From an uncultured Rothia sp. (GTDB lineage: Bacteria; Actinomycetota; Actinomycetes; Actinomycetales; Micrococcaceae), in contig NZ_CAKAPD010000005.1 in NCBI RefSeq assembly GCF_916715725.1, positions 1 to 64,000 of the forward strand: a stretch of 64,000 nucleotides of DNA, written 5' to 3'. The notes under the pieces were generated by a model that saw nothing but the letters and a program-made list of their open reading frames with translations, did no database searches and was not told the origin of the DNA. The position numbers and the translations under genes are program-made. Positions 36,176 to 43,284 of this stretch are shown here, piece by piece. Every line of letters starts with the position of its first letter. Position 1 is the stretch's first letter.

Positions 36176-37786
36176 ATGTCTACCCCCTACAGTGCAGGCG
36201 ACGAACTACCCATCTCACTCGTCATGCACACCGTGTACTGCCCCCGCCGCGCATGGATCGAATCCAACGGCGAAAAAACCGACACCTCACAAATGCAAGA
36301 AGGACAATCCGCCCACAAACGAGTCGACGACCCCAAAACATCCCGCGGCACGCAACAGCGCGCAGTCACCATCTCATCAACACGCCTCGGGCTCACAGGA
36401 CGATGCGACGCCGTCGAACCCCAAGAAGACGGTTCTACCCGCATCATCGAATACAAAGCAACCCCCGTACGCCGCAACGCATCCGTCACGCCCGCCCACA
36501 GGGTGCAGCTTGCCCTTCAGAAAATCTGCCTCGAAGAAGCCGGCGAAACCGTCAGCGAATGCGCGGTGCACTTCACCAACCACAACAAAACCGTGCCCGT
36601 CGACATCTCAGACGAAGACATCCGCACCGCAGAAGAATACGTACACACCACCCGCGCACTCATCGACAACCCGACAGCACCGCAACCCCTCGAAGACTCA
36701 CCCCGCTGCAGCTGGTGCTCCCACATCTCCGTGTGCCTACCCGACGAATCCCACGGAAAAGCAAACATTACACGCGTCGTCGCCAGCAACCCCGACAGCC
36801 AAGTAGCGCACCTCACCACGCAAGGATCAAGAGCGACCGTCCAGCAAGGACGCCTCATCGTGCAACACCTCGGTGAAACAATCAGCAGCGTACCCCTCGA
36901 ACGTGTGCACAGCCTCGTGGTCCACGGAAATATCGACGTTTCCTCCGCGCTTCTACGAGAACTCATGTGGCGCAACTGCACCATCATCTGGTGCTCCAGC
37001 ACCGGCCGAGTCTATGGCTGGTCGCAACCCGGTACCGGACCGAATGGGCTGGCCCGCGTGCAACAGCATGTCCTCTCAGCGCAGGGGCACCTGCCTATAG
37101 CGGCCGCCATGATTGCCAGCAAAATCGCAAACCAAGCGACCCTGCTGCGCCGCAACGGCCACGCCGCAGATGTATGCCGCGCTATGCGAGACATTCAGAA
37201 GCACACGCCGCAAGCTACCTCAATCCCGGAACTGCTCGGTCTCGAAGGTGAAGCTGCCTCGCTCTACTTCGGCAACTTCGCAACCATGCTCAAAGAAGAT
37301 GTACTCGCCGAACTCGGCTGGACCTGGGCCGGGCGGCAGGGGAGAGGCGCCAACGACCCCATCAACATTCTGCTGAACTACACCTACGGTCTGCTTAGCT
37401 CAGAATGCATTCGCGCAATCCTCACCTGCGGGCTCGACCCGCACGCCGGGTTCCTGCACAGCAGCTCTCGCAATAAGCCGGCGCTCGCTCTTGACCTAAT
37501 GGAAGAATTCCGTGCAGTCATCGCGGATTCTGTGGTGGTGTCCCTTATTAACAGGAAGCAGGTCAAAGCGGCGCACTTCACCGCGGTTGGTGGCAGCTAC
37601 CGGCTCACACCCGAGGGACGGAAGACTATCATCGCCGCTTTCGAGAAGCGAATGGCTACGGAGATTACCCACCCCACCTACGGGTACTCGGTGACGTGGC
37701 GCCGCGCTATTGAAGTGCAGGCCCGCATGCTCCTGGGCGTTATCAACGGAACCACCCGCGAGTACACGGGGGTGACCGTACGATAA
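36176..37786 (+). CDS. cas4-cas1: Cas4-Cas1 fusion, CRISPR adaptation
   Basis: 536 residues from ATG 36176 (AAGGAG 8 nt upstream); an in-frame upstream extension to 36107 has no ribosome site. Cas4 part (about 1-195): Cys22 in YCPRRAW, RecB-type Asp78 and E92-x-K94 (IIEYKATP), and the iron-sulfur trio Cys178, Cys181, Cys187. Cas1 part (about 205-536): Glu359 in LEGEAASLYFGNF, His428 in HAGFLH, Asp440/Glu443 in ALALDLMEEFR. All key residues are present, so it should be active. Cas4 trims and orients prespacers by their PAM and Cas1 integrates them. This fusion is a hallmark of type I-G (old I-U). Overlaps cas2 by 1 bp. Confidence 0.95.
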   Translation: MSTPYSAGDELPISLVMHTVYCPRRAWIESNGEKTDTSQMQEGQSAHKRVDDPKTSRGTQQRAVTISSTRLGLTGRCDAVEPQEDGSTRIIEYKATPVRRNASVTPAHRVQLALQKICLEEAGETVSECAVHFTNHNKTVPVDISDEDIRTAEEYVHTTRALIDNPTAPQPLEDSPRCSWCSHISVCLPDESHGKANITRVVASNPDSQVAHLTTQGSRATVQQGRLIVQHLGETISSVPLERVHSLVVHGNIDVSSALLRELMWRNCTIIWCSSTGRVYGWSQPGTGPNGLARVQQHVLSAQGHLPIAAAMIASKIANQATLLRRNGHAADVCRAMRDIQKHTPQATSIPELLGLEGEAASLYFGNFATMLKEDVLAELGWTWAGRQGRGANDPINILLNYTYGLLSSECIRAILTCGLDPHAGFLHSSSRNKPALALDLMEEFRAVIADSVVVSLINRKQVKAAHFTAVGGSYRLTPEGRKTIIAAFEKRMATEITHPTYGYSVTWRRAIEVQARMLLGVINGTTREYTGVTVR

Positions 37787-38085
37787 TGCGTGACGACGCC
37801 CGACGAACACTCATCGCTTACGACGTGCCCAGCGACCGGCGGCGAACCAAACTGGCCAAGCTCATTCTCAGTTATGGGGACCGAATTCAGTACAGCGTCT
37901 TCATTGTGGATGCGGCCCCCGCCAAGGTGCGGCGCATCAAAGACGAAGTTCAGGAACTCATCGATCCAGACGAGGATTCGGTGCTCTTCTGCGACCTGGG
38001 GCTGCTGGCCCGGCTTGACGAGCCGACCTTCAGCTACATTGGCCGGGCGCGCGAGGTGACCGAATCGGATGCGCTCATTCTCTAG
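37786..38085 (+). CDS. cas2: Cas2, CRISPR adaptation
   Basis: 99 residues. RRTLIAYDVPSDRRRTKLAKLI with the conserved Asp13, then YGDRIQYSVFIVDA, the usual Cas2 ferredoxin-like fold. Forms the integrase core with Cas1. Start overlaps the cas4-cas1 stop (TAATG). The last eleven codons (38053-38085) have a degraded copy at 39557-39589, beyond the second array. Confidence 0.96.
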   Translation: MRDDARRTLIAYDVPSDRRRTKLAKLILSYGDRIQYSVFIVDAAPAKVRRIKDEVQELIDPDEDSVLFCDLGLLARLDEPTFSYIGRAREVTESDALIL

Positions 38086-38201
38086 CCGCGTGCTGCTCAT
38101 TCGCTAGCGACGCGCGGCAGGGGAGCGGAGGAATGACGAGTTCGATTGCGGACAGGTAGTAGAGGTGAGGATAATGGCCTTTGGAGGCTTTGTCTGTCTC
38201 C

Positions 38202-38303
38202 GCGAGAACCTGGCACATGACGTAATGTTGGCGTGTCGCTCGTGTGATGTTTTGGCTTGTCAATAGTGTTTAAATGCTTGAATGGCTGCTTGGGTATACT
38301 TTT
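38202..38303 (+). promoter_or_regulatory. Leader of CRISPR array 2, lacking its repeat-proximal part
   Basis: 93 bp align gap-free with the array 1 leader up to TATACT (38295-38300). Here, however, the first repeat starts only 9 bp after the start of TATACT, against 82 bp in array 1, so 73 bp including the leader hairpin are missing. The missing length equals one repeat-spacer unit. Confidence 0.8.
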
Positions 38304-39181
38304 ATTTTCCCGCCTTCGGGCGGGGGACTTTCATTGAGGCAGCCCTAGCCACGCCCTTGTGAAGCGCCGTACCTGGCATTTCCCCGCTTTCAAGCGGGGG
38401 ACTTTCATTGAGGCCGCTCCCCTGCTGAAGGTGCAGCCTTCATCGCCATCATTTCCCCGCCTTCGGGCGGGGACCTTCATTGAGGCAAGAAGCGTTCGGA
38501 ACTGGTGGGCAAGAAGGCCACCAATTTCTCCACCTTCGGGCGGGGACTTTCATTGAGGGGAAGACAAGGTGGCTGACCCGAAGTAGGCGGGTCGATTTCC
38601 CCGCTTTCGGGTGGGGACTTTCATTGAGGCCGCAAGGTCAACAGCAGGGACACGTTCTGGTGTGCCCAGATTTCCCCGCCTTCGGGTGGGGACTTTCATT
38701 GAGGGGTTCAGGGCAGCTTTGACGGGCACCCGGTCACCTACATTTCCCCGCTTTCGGGTGGGGACTTTCTTTGAGGTGGGCATGGGGGCAGCCCGAATGA
38801 CCCCGCAGGCGGCAAATTTCCTCCCCCTCGGGTGGGGACTTTCATTGAGGCACCATAGTCACCCACGGGCGGCTAAAGCCCTTGGGATTTCCCCGCCTTC
38901 GGGCGGGAACTTTCATTGAGGCGCCCGATGCACCTTGGCCTCACCCCGTGGTGGGAGAGGATTTCCCTGCCTTCGGGCGGGGACTTTCATTGAGGCGAGG
39001 TGATGAACGCTCAGGGCGAGCTGGAATGTCAATTTCCCCGCCTTCGGGCGGGGACTTTCATTGAGGTGTCTTGAACGTATTCAGTAGCTGAGTCAGGTCA
39101 GCGATTTCCCCGCTTTCGGGCAGGGACTTTCATTGAGAGGGGTAGGTGGCGCCGCCAGCTTATTTCTCCACCTTTGGATGA
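38304..39181 (+). CRISPR. CRISPR array 2: 12 repeats plus a degenerate 13th
   Basis: Repeats start at 38304, 38378, 38451, 38524, 38595, 38670, 38742, 38816, 38887, 38961, 39032, 39104 and (partial) 39162. Consensus: ATTTCCCCGCCTTCGG then GCGGGGACTTTCATTGAGGC, 36-37 bp. The stem sequence differs wholly from array 1 but the flanks ATTTC and GACTTTCATTGAGG are the same. Nearly every repeat carries a private change, many being C-to-T or G-to-A that keep G-U pairing, so the array looks old and inactive for acquisition. Confidence 0.95.
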
Positions 39182-39295
39182 CGATGCTGCGGTAGGCACA
39201 GATATTGTGTGATGTACACTTTGGGTACGTAATCCGTGAGAATCTCGTGCCATAGCAGTTTCTGTTGCGCCGTAACATGCTAGTTTTAGCTAGCT
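39182..39295 (+). promoter_or_regulatory. Relic of a third CRISPR leader
   Basis: TGTACA (39213) takes the place of TATACT, and the repeat follows 83 bp later, against 82 bp in the array 1 leader. Matching points include the hairpin (CCGTGAG-AAT-CTCGTG, 39234-39249, kept by two G-U pairs), GTTTCTG, GCTA-GTTTT and the TAGCTATTTC junction. Upstream of TGTACA, similarity fades except for CACAGAT. Confidence 0.6.
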
Positions 39296-39398
39296 ATTTC
39301 TCCGCCTTCGGTCGGGGGACTTTCATTGAGGCTGGCAGGAGTGCGGTGATTTCATCTACGCGCACCTATTTCCCCTCTTTCGGGTGAGGGATTTTCTG
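39296..39398 (+). CRISPR. CRISPR array 3 relic: two repeats
   Basis: Repeat-like units at 39296-39332 (TTTCTCCGCCTTCGGTCGGG then GGACTTTCATTGAGGC) and 39368-39398 (degenerate, loses the handle), enclosing one 35-nt spacer. Followed 44 bp later by a terminator. Confidence 0.75.
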
Positions 39399-39441
39399 TG
39401 CGAATCTGAGCATGAATCGCGAAATCTCGCGCGGGTTGCGT

Positions 39442-39488
39442 AGCCCCGGTTTAGAAACCATCCTGGTGTCTAGACCGGGGCTCTTCTC
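39442..39488 (+). terminator. Terminator after arrays 2 and 3
   Basis: AGCCCCGGTTTAGA (39442-39455) pairs with TCTAGACCGGGGCT (39469-39482), then CTTCTCTTT. Confidence 0.85.
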
Positions 39489-39556
39489 TTTAAAACATGA
39501 AGATGGGGCTAGATGTGGCACCTACTGCGGATTTCTCATGGCAGCTATCTGAGTCT

Positions 39557-39589
39557 GAAATGACCAAATCGGATGCGCGTAATCTGTAG
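39557..39589 (+). pseudogene. Relic of a cas2 3' end
   Basis: These 33 bp match the last eleven codons of cas2 (38053-38085) at 26 of 33 positions, including an uninterrupted AATCGGATGCGC and the stop codon: EMTKSDARNL against EVTESDALIL. Upstream of this the similarity is lost. Suggests that a cas2-plus-array segment was once duplicated. Confidence 0.5.
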
Positions 39590-39628
39590 CGACGCTATGG
39601 TGAAGTCATGAGTGAAGAGCTAAACCAA

Positions 39629-39657
39629 TTGCGCTATAAGGGAGTGACAGGGATAAT
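39629..39657 (+). promoter_or_regulatory. Promoter of the pseudo-crRNA gene
   Basis: TTGCGC (39629-39634), 17-bp spacer, GATAAT (39652-39657). Predicted transcript start about 39664, 36 bp before the first pseudo-repeat. The -10 is strong; the -35 keeps only TTG. Confidence 0.5.
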
Positions 39658-39663
39658 TAAGAG

Positions 39664-39853
39664 GTCTGGTAGCGCTCTAGCGATAAGTGCTTCTTGCTTA
39701 TCTCTCGTACTCCATGGAGTAGGAGCTTTCATTGAGGAAGATAATGTAACTTATCCTGTGCCAGTCGCACATCTTAGGATTCCTCAGCGTAGGTTGAGGC
39801 TTTCATTTGTTCCCCCTTTTCTTGTCTTATTTTTCAGGAGAAGGGGGATTTTT
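39664..39853 (+). ncRNA. Stand-alone crRNA-like RNA: pseudo-repeat, pseudo-spacer, pseudo-repeat (CreA-like)
   Basis: Pseudo-repeat 1 (39700-39738) has a new hairpin, TACTCCATGGAGTA, inside CTC...GAG, and keeps GCTTTCATTGAGGA, so an 8-nt handle ATTGAGGA is expected. The pseudo-spacer is 40 nt (39739-39778). Pseudo-repeat 2 (39779-about 39811) keeps a hairpin (CCTCA/TGAGG) and CTTTCATT but has lost the handle. A Rho-independent terminator overlaps its end. With its own promoter and terminator this is a separate RNA gene, not an array end. Both hairpin sequences differ from the arrays, but structure and flanks are kept. The pseudo-spacer pairs with a site at 39860. By analogy with haloarchaeal CreA, it should load into the I-G effector and repress, not cleave, its target. 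Inference; the sequence layout itself is clear. Confidence 0.7.
39811..39853 (+). terminator. Terminator of the pseudo-crRNA gene
   Basis: TCCCCCTTTTC (39811-39821) pairs perfectly with GAGAAGGGGGA (39838-39848), followed by TTTTT. Confidence 0.88.
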
Positions 39854-39859
39854 GCATAT

Positions 39860-39899
39860 AGATAATGAAATTTATCGTGTGCTCGAGAGTTTTTGTGTT
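39860..39899 (+). promoter_or_regulatory. Predicted target site of the pseudo-crRNA
   Basis: Identical to the pseudo-spacer at positions 1-8 (AGATAATG), 10, 11, 13-17 and 19-23; mismatches are at 9, 12, 18 and 24. Beyond 24 there is no similarity. Positions 12, 18 and 24 are bases that type I effectors flip out and do not pair. The strand is right for a guide with the PAM at its 5' side; the flanking bases are TAT. The site contains GATAAT (a possible -10), and a full-length footprint would reach the -35 at 39899. Confidence 0.7.
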
Positions 39900-39927
39900 T
39901 GCATCTTCTGGAACTTAATGCTATCTT
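39899..39927 (+). promoter_or_regulatory. Promoter of the short target transcript
   Basis: TTGCAT (39899-39904), 17-bp spacer, TATCTT (39922-39927): four of six matches in each box. Predicted start about 39934. Its -35 touches the end of the predicted effector footprint. Confidence 0.5.
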
Positions 39928-40004
39928 GAAAATATCAACTGGCTTGGATACCTCTTCAGTAGTCCGCTGAAGCAACTCTAGCCCCGACCTTGGAGGTGAA
40001 GGAC

Positions 40005-40181
40005 ATGTTCCGACTGCTCTTACGAGCAAAAAGCCGCCCGCTACGCGAGGCGCAACGGGCGGCTTTTATTCGTAAAAAGTATTACCGCATCAAGCGGTGG
40101 TCACGTTTTGCTGCAACAAAACATGACCGACCCAGTATACCGGGGTTCCCGAAAAGAATCCTAATTCCAGCCCGATACTGA
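40005..40181 (+). CDS. Mini-ORF on the target transcript (CreT-like candidate)
   Basis: ATG 40005 is preceded by a strong GGAGG (39992-39996) with 8-nt spacing. The frame (MFRLLLRAKSRPLREAQRAA...) could run 58 codons to 40181, but a terminator hairpin starts at codon 9, so most transcripts would carry only the start, a few codons and the hairpin. Early codons include CGA twice and TTA once, rare in GC-rich actinobacteria. CreT toxins of haloarchaea are short RNAs with a strong ribosome site and rare arginine codons right after ATG that sequester a scarce tRNA. If full-length, the peptide would be strongly basic. It could also be a leader peptide or chance. Confidence 0.4.
   Translation: MFRLLLRAKSRPLREAQRAAFIRKKYYRIKRWSRFAATKHDRPSIPGFPKRILIPARY
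40029..40070 (+). terminator. Terminator inside the mini-ORF
   Basis: AAAAGCCGCCCG (40029-40040) pairs perfectly with CGGGCGGCTTTT (40056-40067), then ATT. The loop is 15 nt. Confidence 0.85.
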
Positions 40182-40213
40182 CCGCTTGTGTGGCTATATG
40201 CTTACCTTCCACA

Positions 40214-40258
40214 CCCTGTGCTGTCACTACCTGAAATATGGGACGTGACAGCACAGGG
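40214..40258. promoter_or_regulatory. Long hairpin ahead of the effector operon
   Basis: CCCTGTGCTGTCAC (40214-40227) and GTGACAGCACAGGG (40245-40258) form a perfect 14-bp stem with a 17-nt loop and no T-run. Could be an operator, an RNA structure or a remnant inverted repeat. A second, imperfect hairpin lies at about 40096-40131. Confidence 0.6.
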
Positions 40259-40324
40259 GGAGAAGGAAAAGGCATACCGAATTAGCAACGTGACGAAAAC
40301 ACGCGCATCATCCGGAAAAGACAG

Positions 40325-40385
40325 GTAGCTTAAAGCTACGCAAGAAAAATCGTGCACAACCCACGCATTGACGCGAGATGTGCAC
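40325..40385 (+). promoter_or_regulatory. Operator-like palindromes upstream of csb1
   Basis: GTAGCTTAAAGCTAC (40325-40339) is a perfect palindrome. GTGCAC occurs at 40352 and 40380, 28 bp apart, around TTGACG (40368). The csb1 ribosome site AAGGAG is at 40395. No convincing -10 was found, so the promoter position is open. Confidence 0.45.
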
Positions 40386-40406
40386 ACACTACCTAAGGAG
40401 ACAATC

Positions 40407-41696
40407 ATGTCCCAGAACATCATTACCCTCGCCGACCTCATCGAAAACGTCGAACTCGGCGGCGGCTCCGTCATCACCTCCATCACCGAACTCGGACCTG
40501 CAGCAGGCCCTCACGCACCCTTGGCACCCGCCAAGTTCGTCGACGGCTCCAAGTCCGTCTTCGCCTACGAAACCCGCTACATCGTAGAGAAGCCTGAAGG
40601 CCAGGACGAACCCAAGAAGGAAGAAGAATCCAAGGACGCCGAGAAGGCTGTCAAGGGCAAGCCTCAGAAGGTCGTCCTCATCGACAGCAAGCAGTCCGAA
40701 CTCAACCGTGCAGAAGCTGCCATCGAACAGGGACGCCAGTCCGGTGACGAAGCAGTTGTCAAGATTCCCCGCGGCGTCGTCACCTACCAGACCGACAACG
40801 GCCCCGTAGAATACAGCGACATGGAACTCTCCCACCGCATCTTCGACGGCCACTTCCGCGCCGGTCACGTCAACGGTAAGCCCATCACCGAAAATGACCA
40901 GTACCGCGCACTGCGCAACAGTACCCCCGCAGACATGAGTGCACTGCTCAACACCGCCCCCGCAGCGCTCCTCTTCGGTGCATGGGACTCCACCCGCAAG
41001 AGCAACCAGGTGCGCCTGCGCAGCGCCCTCGTCGGTGAAATCATCGGCGTCCTCGCAGACCAGGATCCTGGTGCCGAACACCGACAGGCACGCCGTGGCG
41101 GCGCCCGCGTCGACGCCGTAGCCGCCAGCGTAAAGCTTGACGCTAAGGAACTTAGCTCTCTCGTCGACGACCAGGAAGCTGAACTGAGCGCCAAGAACGT
41201 TGCCGCACGCCGCAAGGAAGTAAAGACCGCCAAGGCTGACGCCCGCATCTCCGCATCCACTCTCGGCCTGGGTAGCATCCCGCCCACGCTCGAAGAAACC
41301 GGTGCCGTCGCATGCCGCCGTATCATCCGCTCCTGGGTTCTGAGCCTCGCCACCCTGCGTCAGCTGCGCTTCGGCCAGGACGAAGCCAAGAATGTTGCCG
41401 CGCGTGCACTCCTTGCAGCACTCGGTCTCAACGCCATTGCCCGTGCGGAGCGTGAACTCTACATCCGTGCCAACTGCGACCTGATCGAATCCTCCGCACC
41501 CGTCGTTACCCTCGACCAGCGTTTCGGCGAGAAGAAGCCCTTCGCACCCCTGACCGTTGAACACACCGACCAGCTGCTCCTCGAAGCTATCGAGAACGCC
41601 AGGAAGGCTGGCGTGGCTGACTGGAACGGTCAGACTTTCAACGTCGACGGCAACCCCATCATCATCAAGAACGCCACCGCGGAGGACGCTGAATAA
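40407..41696 (+). CDS. csb1: Csb1 (Cas7-type backbone subunit, GSU0053 family), type I-G
   Basis: 429 residues from ATG 40407 with AAGGAG upstream. Family marks: LSHRIFDGHFRAG, APAALLFGAWDSTRKSNQVRLRSALVGEI, and VLIDSKQSELNRAEAAI. A Lys/Glu-rich insert (about 65-85) is likely a flexible loop. Several Csb1 copies would coat the crRNA spacer. First gene of the four-gene effector operon; the csb2 start lies 1 bp after its stop. Confidence 0.93.
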   Translation: MSQNIITLADLIENVELGGGSVITSITELGPAAGPHAPLAPAKFVDGSKSVFAYETRYIVEKPEGQDEPKKEEESKDAEKAVKGKPQKVVLIDSKQSELNRAEAAIEQGRQSGDEAVVKIPRGVVTYQTDNGPVEYSDMELSHRIFDGHFRAGHVNGKPITENDQYRALRNSTPADMSALLNTAPAALLFGAWDSTRKSNQVRLRSALVGEIIGVLADQDPGAEHRQARRGGARVDAVAASVKLDAKELSSLVDDQEAELSAKNVAARRKEVKTAKADARISASTLGLGSIPPTLEETGAVACRRIIRSWVLSLATLRQLRFGQDEAKNVAARALLAALGLNAIARAERELYIRANCDLIESSAPVVTLDQRFGEKKPFAPLTVEHTDQLLLEAIENARKAGVADWNGQTFNVDGNPIIIKNATAEDAE

Positions 41697-41697
41697 T

Positions 41698-43284
41698 ATG
41701 ACGAACCTCGGAATTCTCGCGAGGTTCCCGCTCGGCGTATACCAGGGCCACAAGGCAGACGGAAGCCCCGACGCCTTCCCCGACCCTGCCCGCTTGCAGG
41801 CCGCGCTCCTCAGCGCGGCCGCGCAGGGACCTCACGCAATTATCGAAAACGGGCAGCTTGCCCCCTCGGAAGAATCTCTCAAAGCTCTCAAATGGCTTGA
41901 GGAGAACCCCCCGACCGGGCTACAGCTTCCCGACATGTGCCCCGTGTACCGCTCACGCAACAAGATGGACCGTTTTATGTACCGCGAGGTAGCGCGCTCT
42001 GCCAACGGGCGGCAGACTGAACGTCGTGCTGTGTCCGACGGCTGGGCTGTATCTGACACCATCGGCTGGCAGTACGATAAGGTACCCGCAGACATCGCGG
42101 AAACCATCACCCAGCTCTGCGGCGAAGTACCCTCCCTCGGAGAGGCCAGCAGTTTCACCGCCCTCTACACCGGAGACGTGGAACCCACCCACACTATCGA
42201 CACTAAGTCGGGCCCCTTCGAAGCAGGCGGCATGCCCGTCCGTGTACCCGTGCCCGGTCGAATCAACGCGCTCATGCGTGCTCACGCAGAAGCGTACCCC
42301 GCCAAGGTGCCCACCAAGGCAGGCGACAAGACCGCAGCGAGCGACACGATGCGCCCCTCATCGGTACCCACCGCAGGCCTCGGATCCATCAAGTACCAGC
42401 CTGTGGAGGCTGAAACTTCCACCAGCCCCTGGGAATACTTGTGGCTCCTCGAAGTAGACGGTGAAGAGCTGAAGCCCGAACAGTACGTCAAGGCATGCTC
42501 CCTGCTCCACAAGGCTCTCGTAGCTGCCGCAGGATTCGGTGCGCCCAGCCTCATCACCGGCAGGTACCCCAAGGGGCACAAGCCTGCCAACAGCCTGGCG
42601 CTGCAGTACCTGCCTGCCCGCTACCTGCCCGACTATCTGCGTCGTGAGGTGAAGTCTAAGGGAGTCCTGCTCGTCTTGGTCCCGGCAAACGCCCCGACCG
42701 ATGAGGCAGTAGAACTCGGTATCGCACTCAGGAGCGTAGAAACTCTCTACGCTCAGGACTTCCCCCGGCTGACCGTGAAGCTTCGACAGAAGCGCCTGCC
42801 CGCGCAGGGTTTCTGGGATGCACCCAAGACCGGGTACAAGCGCCTGTGGCGTACTCTCAGCGCGGCCGTTCCCGAATCGCGCGTTTTCAACCGCCCGAAG
42901 AAGACCGAGACGAAGGCCTGGACCTTCGCTGACGCCGCTCTGCTTTCCATGGCTTACGTGTGGCGTGACAGCTTCGAAGCGCCTGAGGCTGAAACCTCAC
43001 GCGAACGAATTCGCAGCTTGAGGAACCATGTCGCTAAAAAGGCTGAAGCCAAGGTCCTGGAAGCCCACCGTGTAACCCAGAACCCCGCCGCCTACGCCTA
43101 CAAGCTGCCCCGCACTCTGCCCGCAGAACCGTGGCGCGGCGTCGTAGACCTCGGCAACCTGGCAACTGACACGACCCTCGTAGCCATCGGCCAATCCCGC
43201 CACATGGGCGGCGGTCTGCTGGTTCCGTTCGACGTGCCCACCGAAGAATACGACCGCCGCAAGAAGGAGGAAGAGCATGACTAG
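41698..43284 (+). CDS. csb2: Csb2 (Cas5-Cas6 fusion, GSU0054 family), type I-G
   Basis: 528 residues from ATG 41698, GGAGG 12 nt upstream inside csb1. N-terminal Cas5-like part starts LGILARFPLGVYQGHK; the C-terminal part corresponds to the Cas6-like repeat endonuclease and ends GGGLLVPFDVPTEEYDRRKK. It should process pre-crRNA at the repeat hairpin and hold the 5' handle. A large central region (about 200-330) is less conserved. Overlaps cas3 by 8 bp. Its substrate here comes in at least three stem sequences. Confidence 0.9.
   Translation: MTNLGILARFPLGVYQGHKADGSPDAFPDPARLQAALLSAAAQGPHAIIENGQLAPSEESLKALKWLEENPPTGLQLPDMCPVYRSRNKMDRFMYREVARSANGRQTERRAVSDGWAVSDTIGWQYDKVPADIAETITQLCGEVPSLGEASSFTALYTGDVEPTHTIDTKSGPFEAGGMPVRVPVPGRINALMRAHAEAYPAKVPTKAGDKTAASDTMRPSSVPTAGLGSIKYQPVEAETSTSPWEYLWLLEVDGEELKPEQYVKACSLLHKALVAAAGFGAPSLITGRYPKGHKPANSLALQYLPARYLPDYLRREVKSKGVLLVLVPANAPTDEAVELGIALRSVETLYAQDFPRLTVKLRQKRLPAQGFWDAPKTGYKRLWRTLSAAVPESRVFNRPKKTETKAWTFADAALLSMAYVWRDSFEAPEAETSRERIRSLRNHVAKKAEAKVLEAHRVTQNPAAYAYKLPRTLPAEPWRGVVDLGNLATDTTLVAIGQSRHMGGGLLVPFDVPTEEYDRRKKEEEHD

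Noticed and set aside
39739..39778. Pseudo-spacer as an ordinary old spacer of array 3
   Set aside because: A terminator (39442-39488) and a new promoter separate it from the arrays, and a seed-anchored match lies 121 bp away.
39608..39865. 85-codon open frame across the guide gene
   Set aside because: It runs through the pseudo-repeats and the terminator hairpin; no family resemblance, and the RNA reading explains the sequence better.
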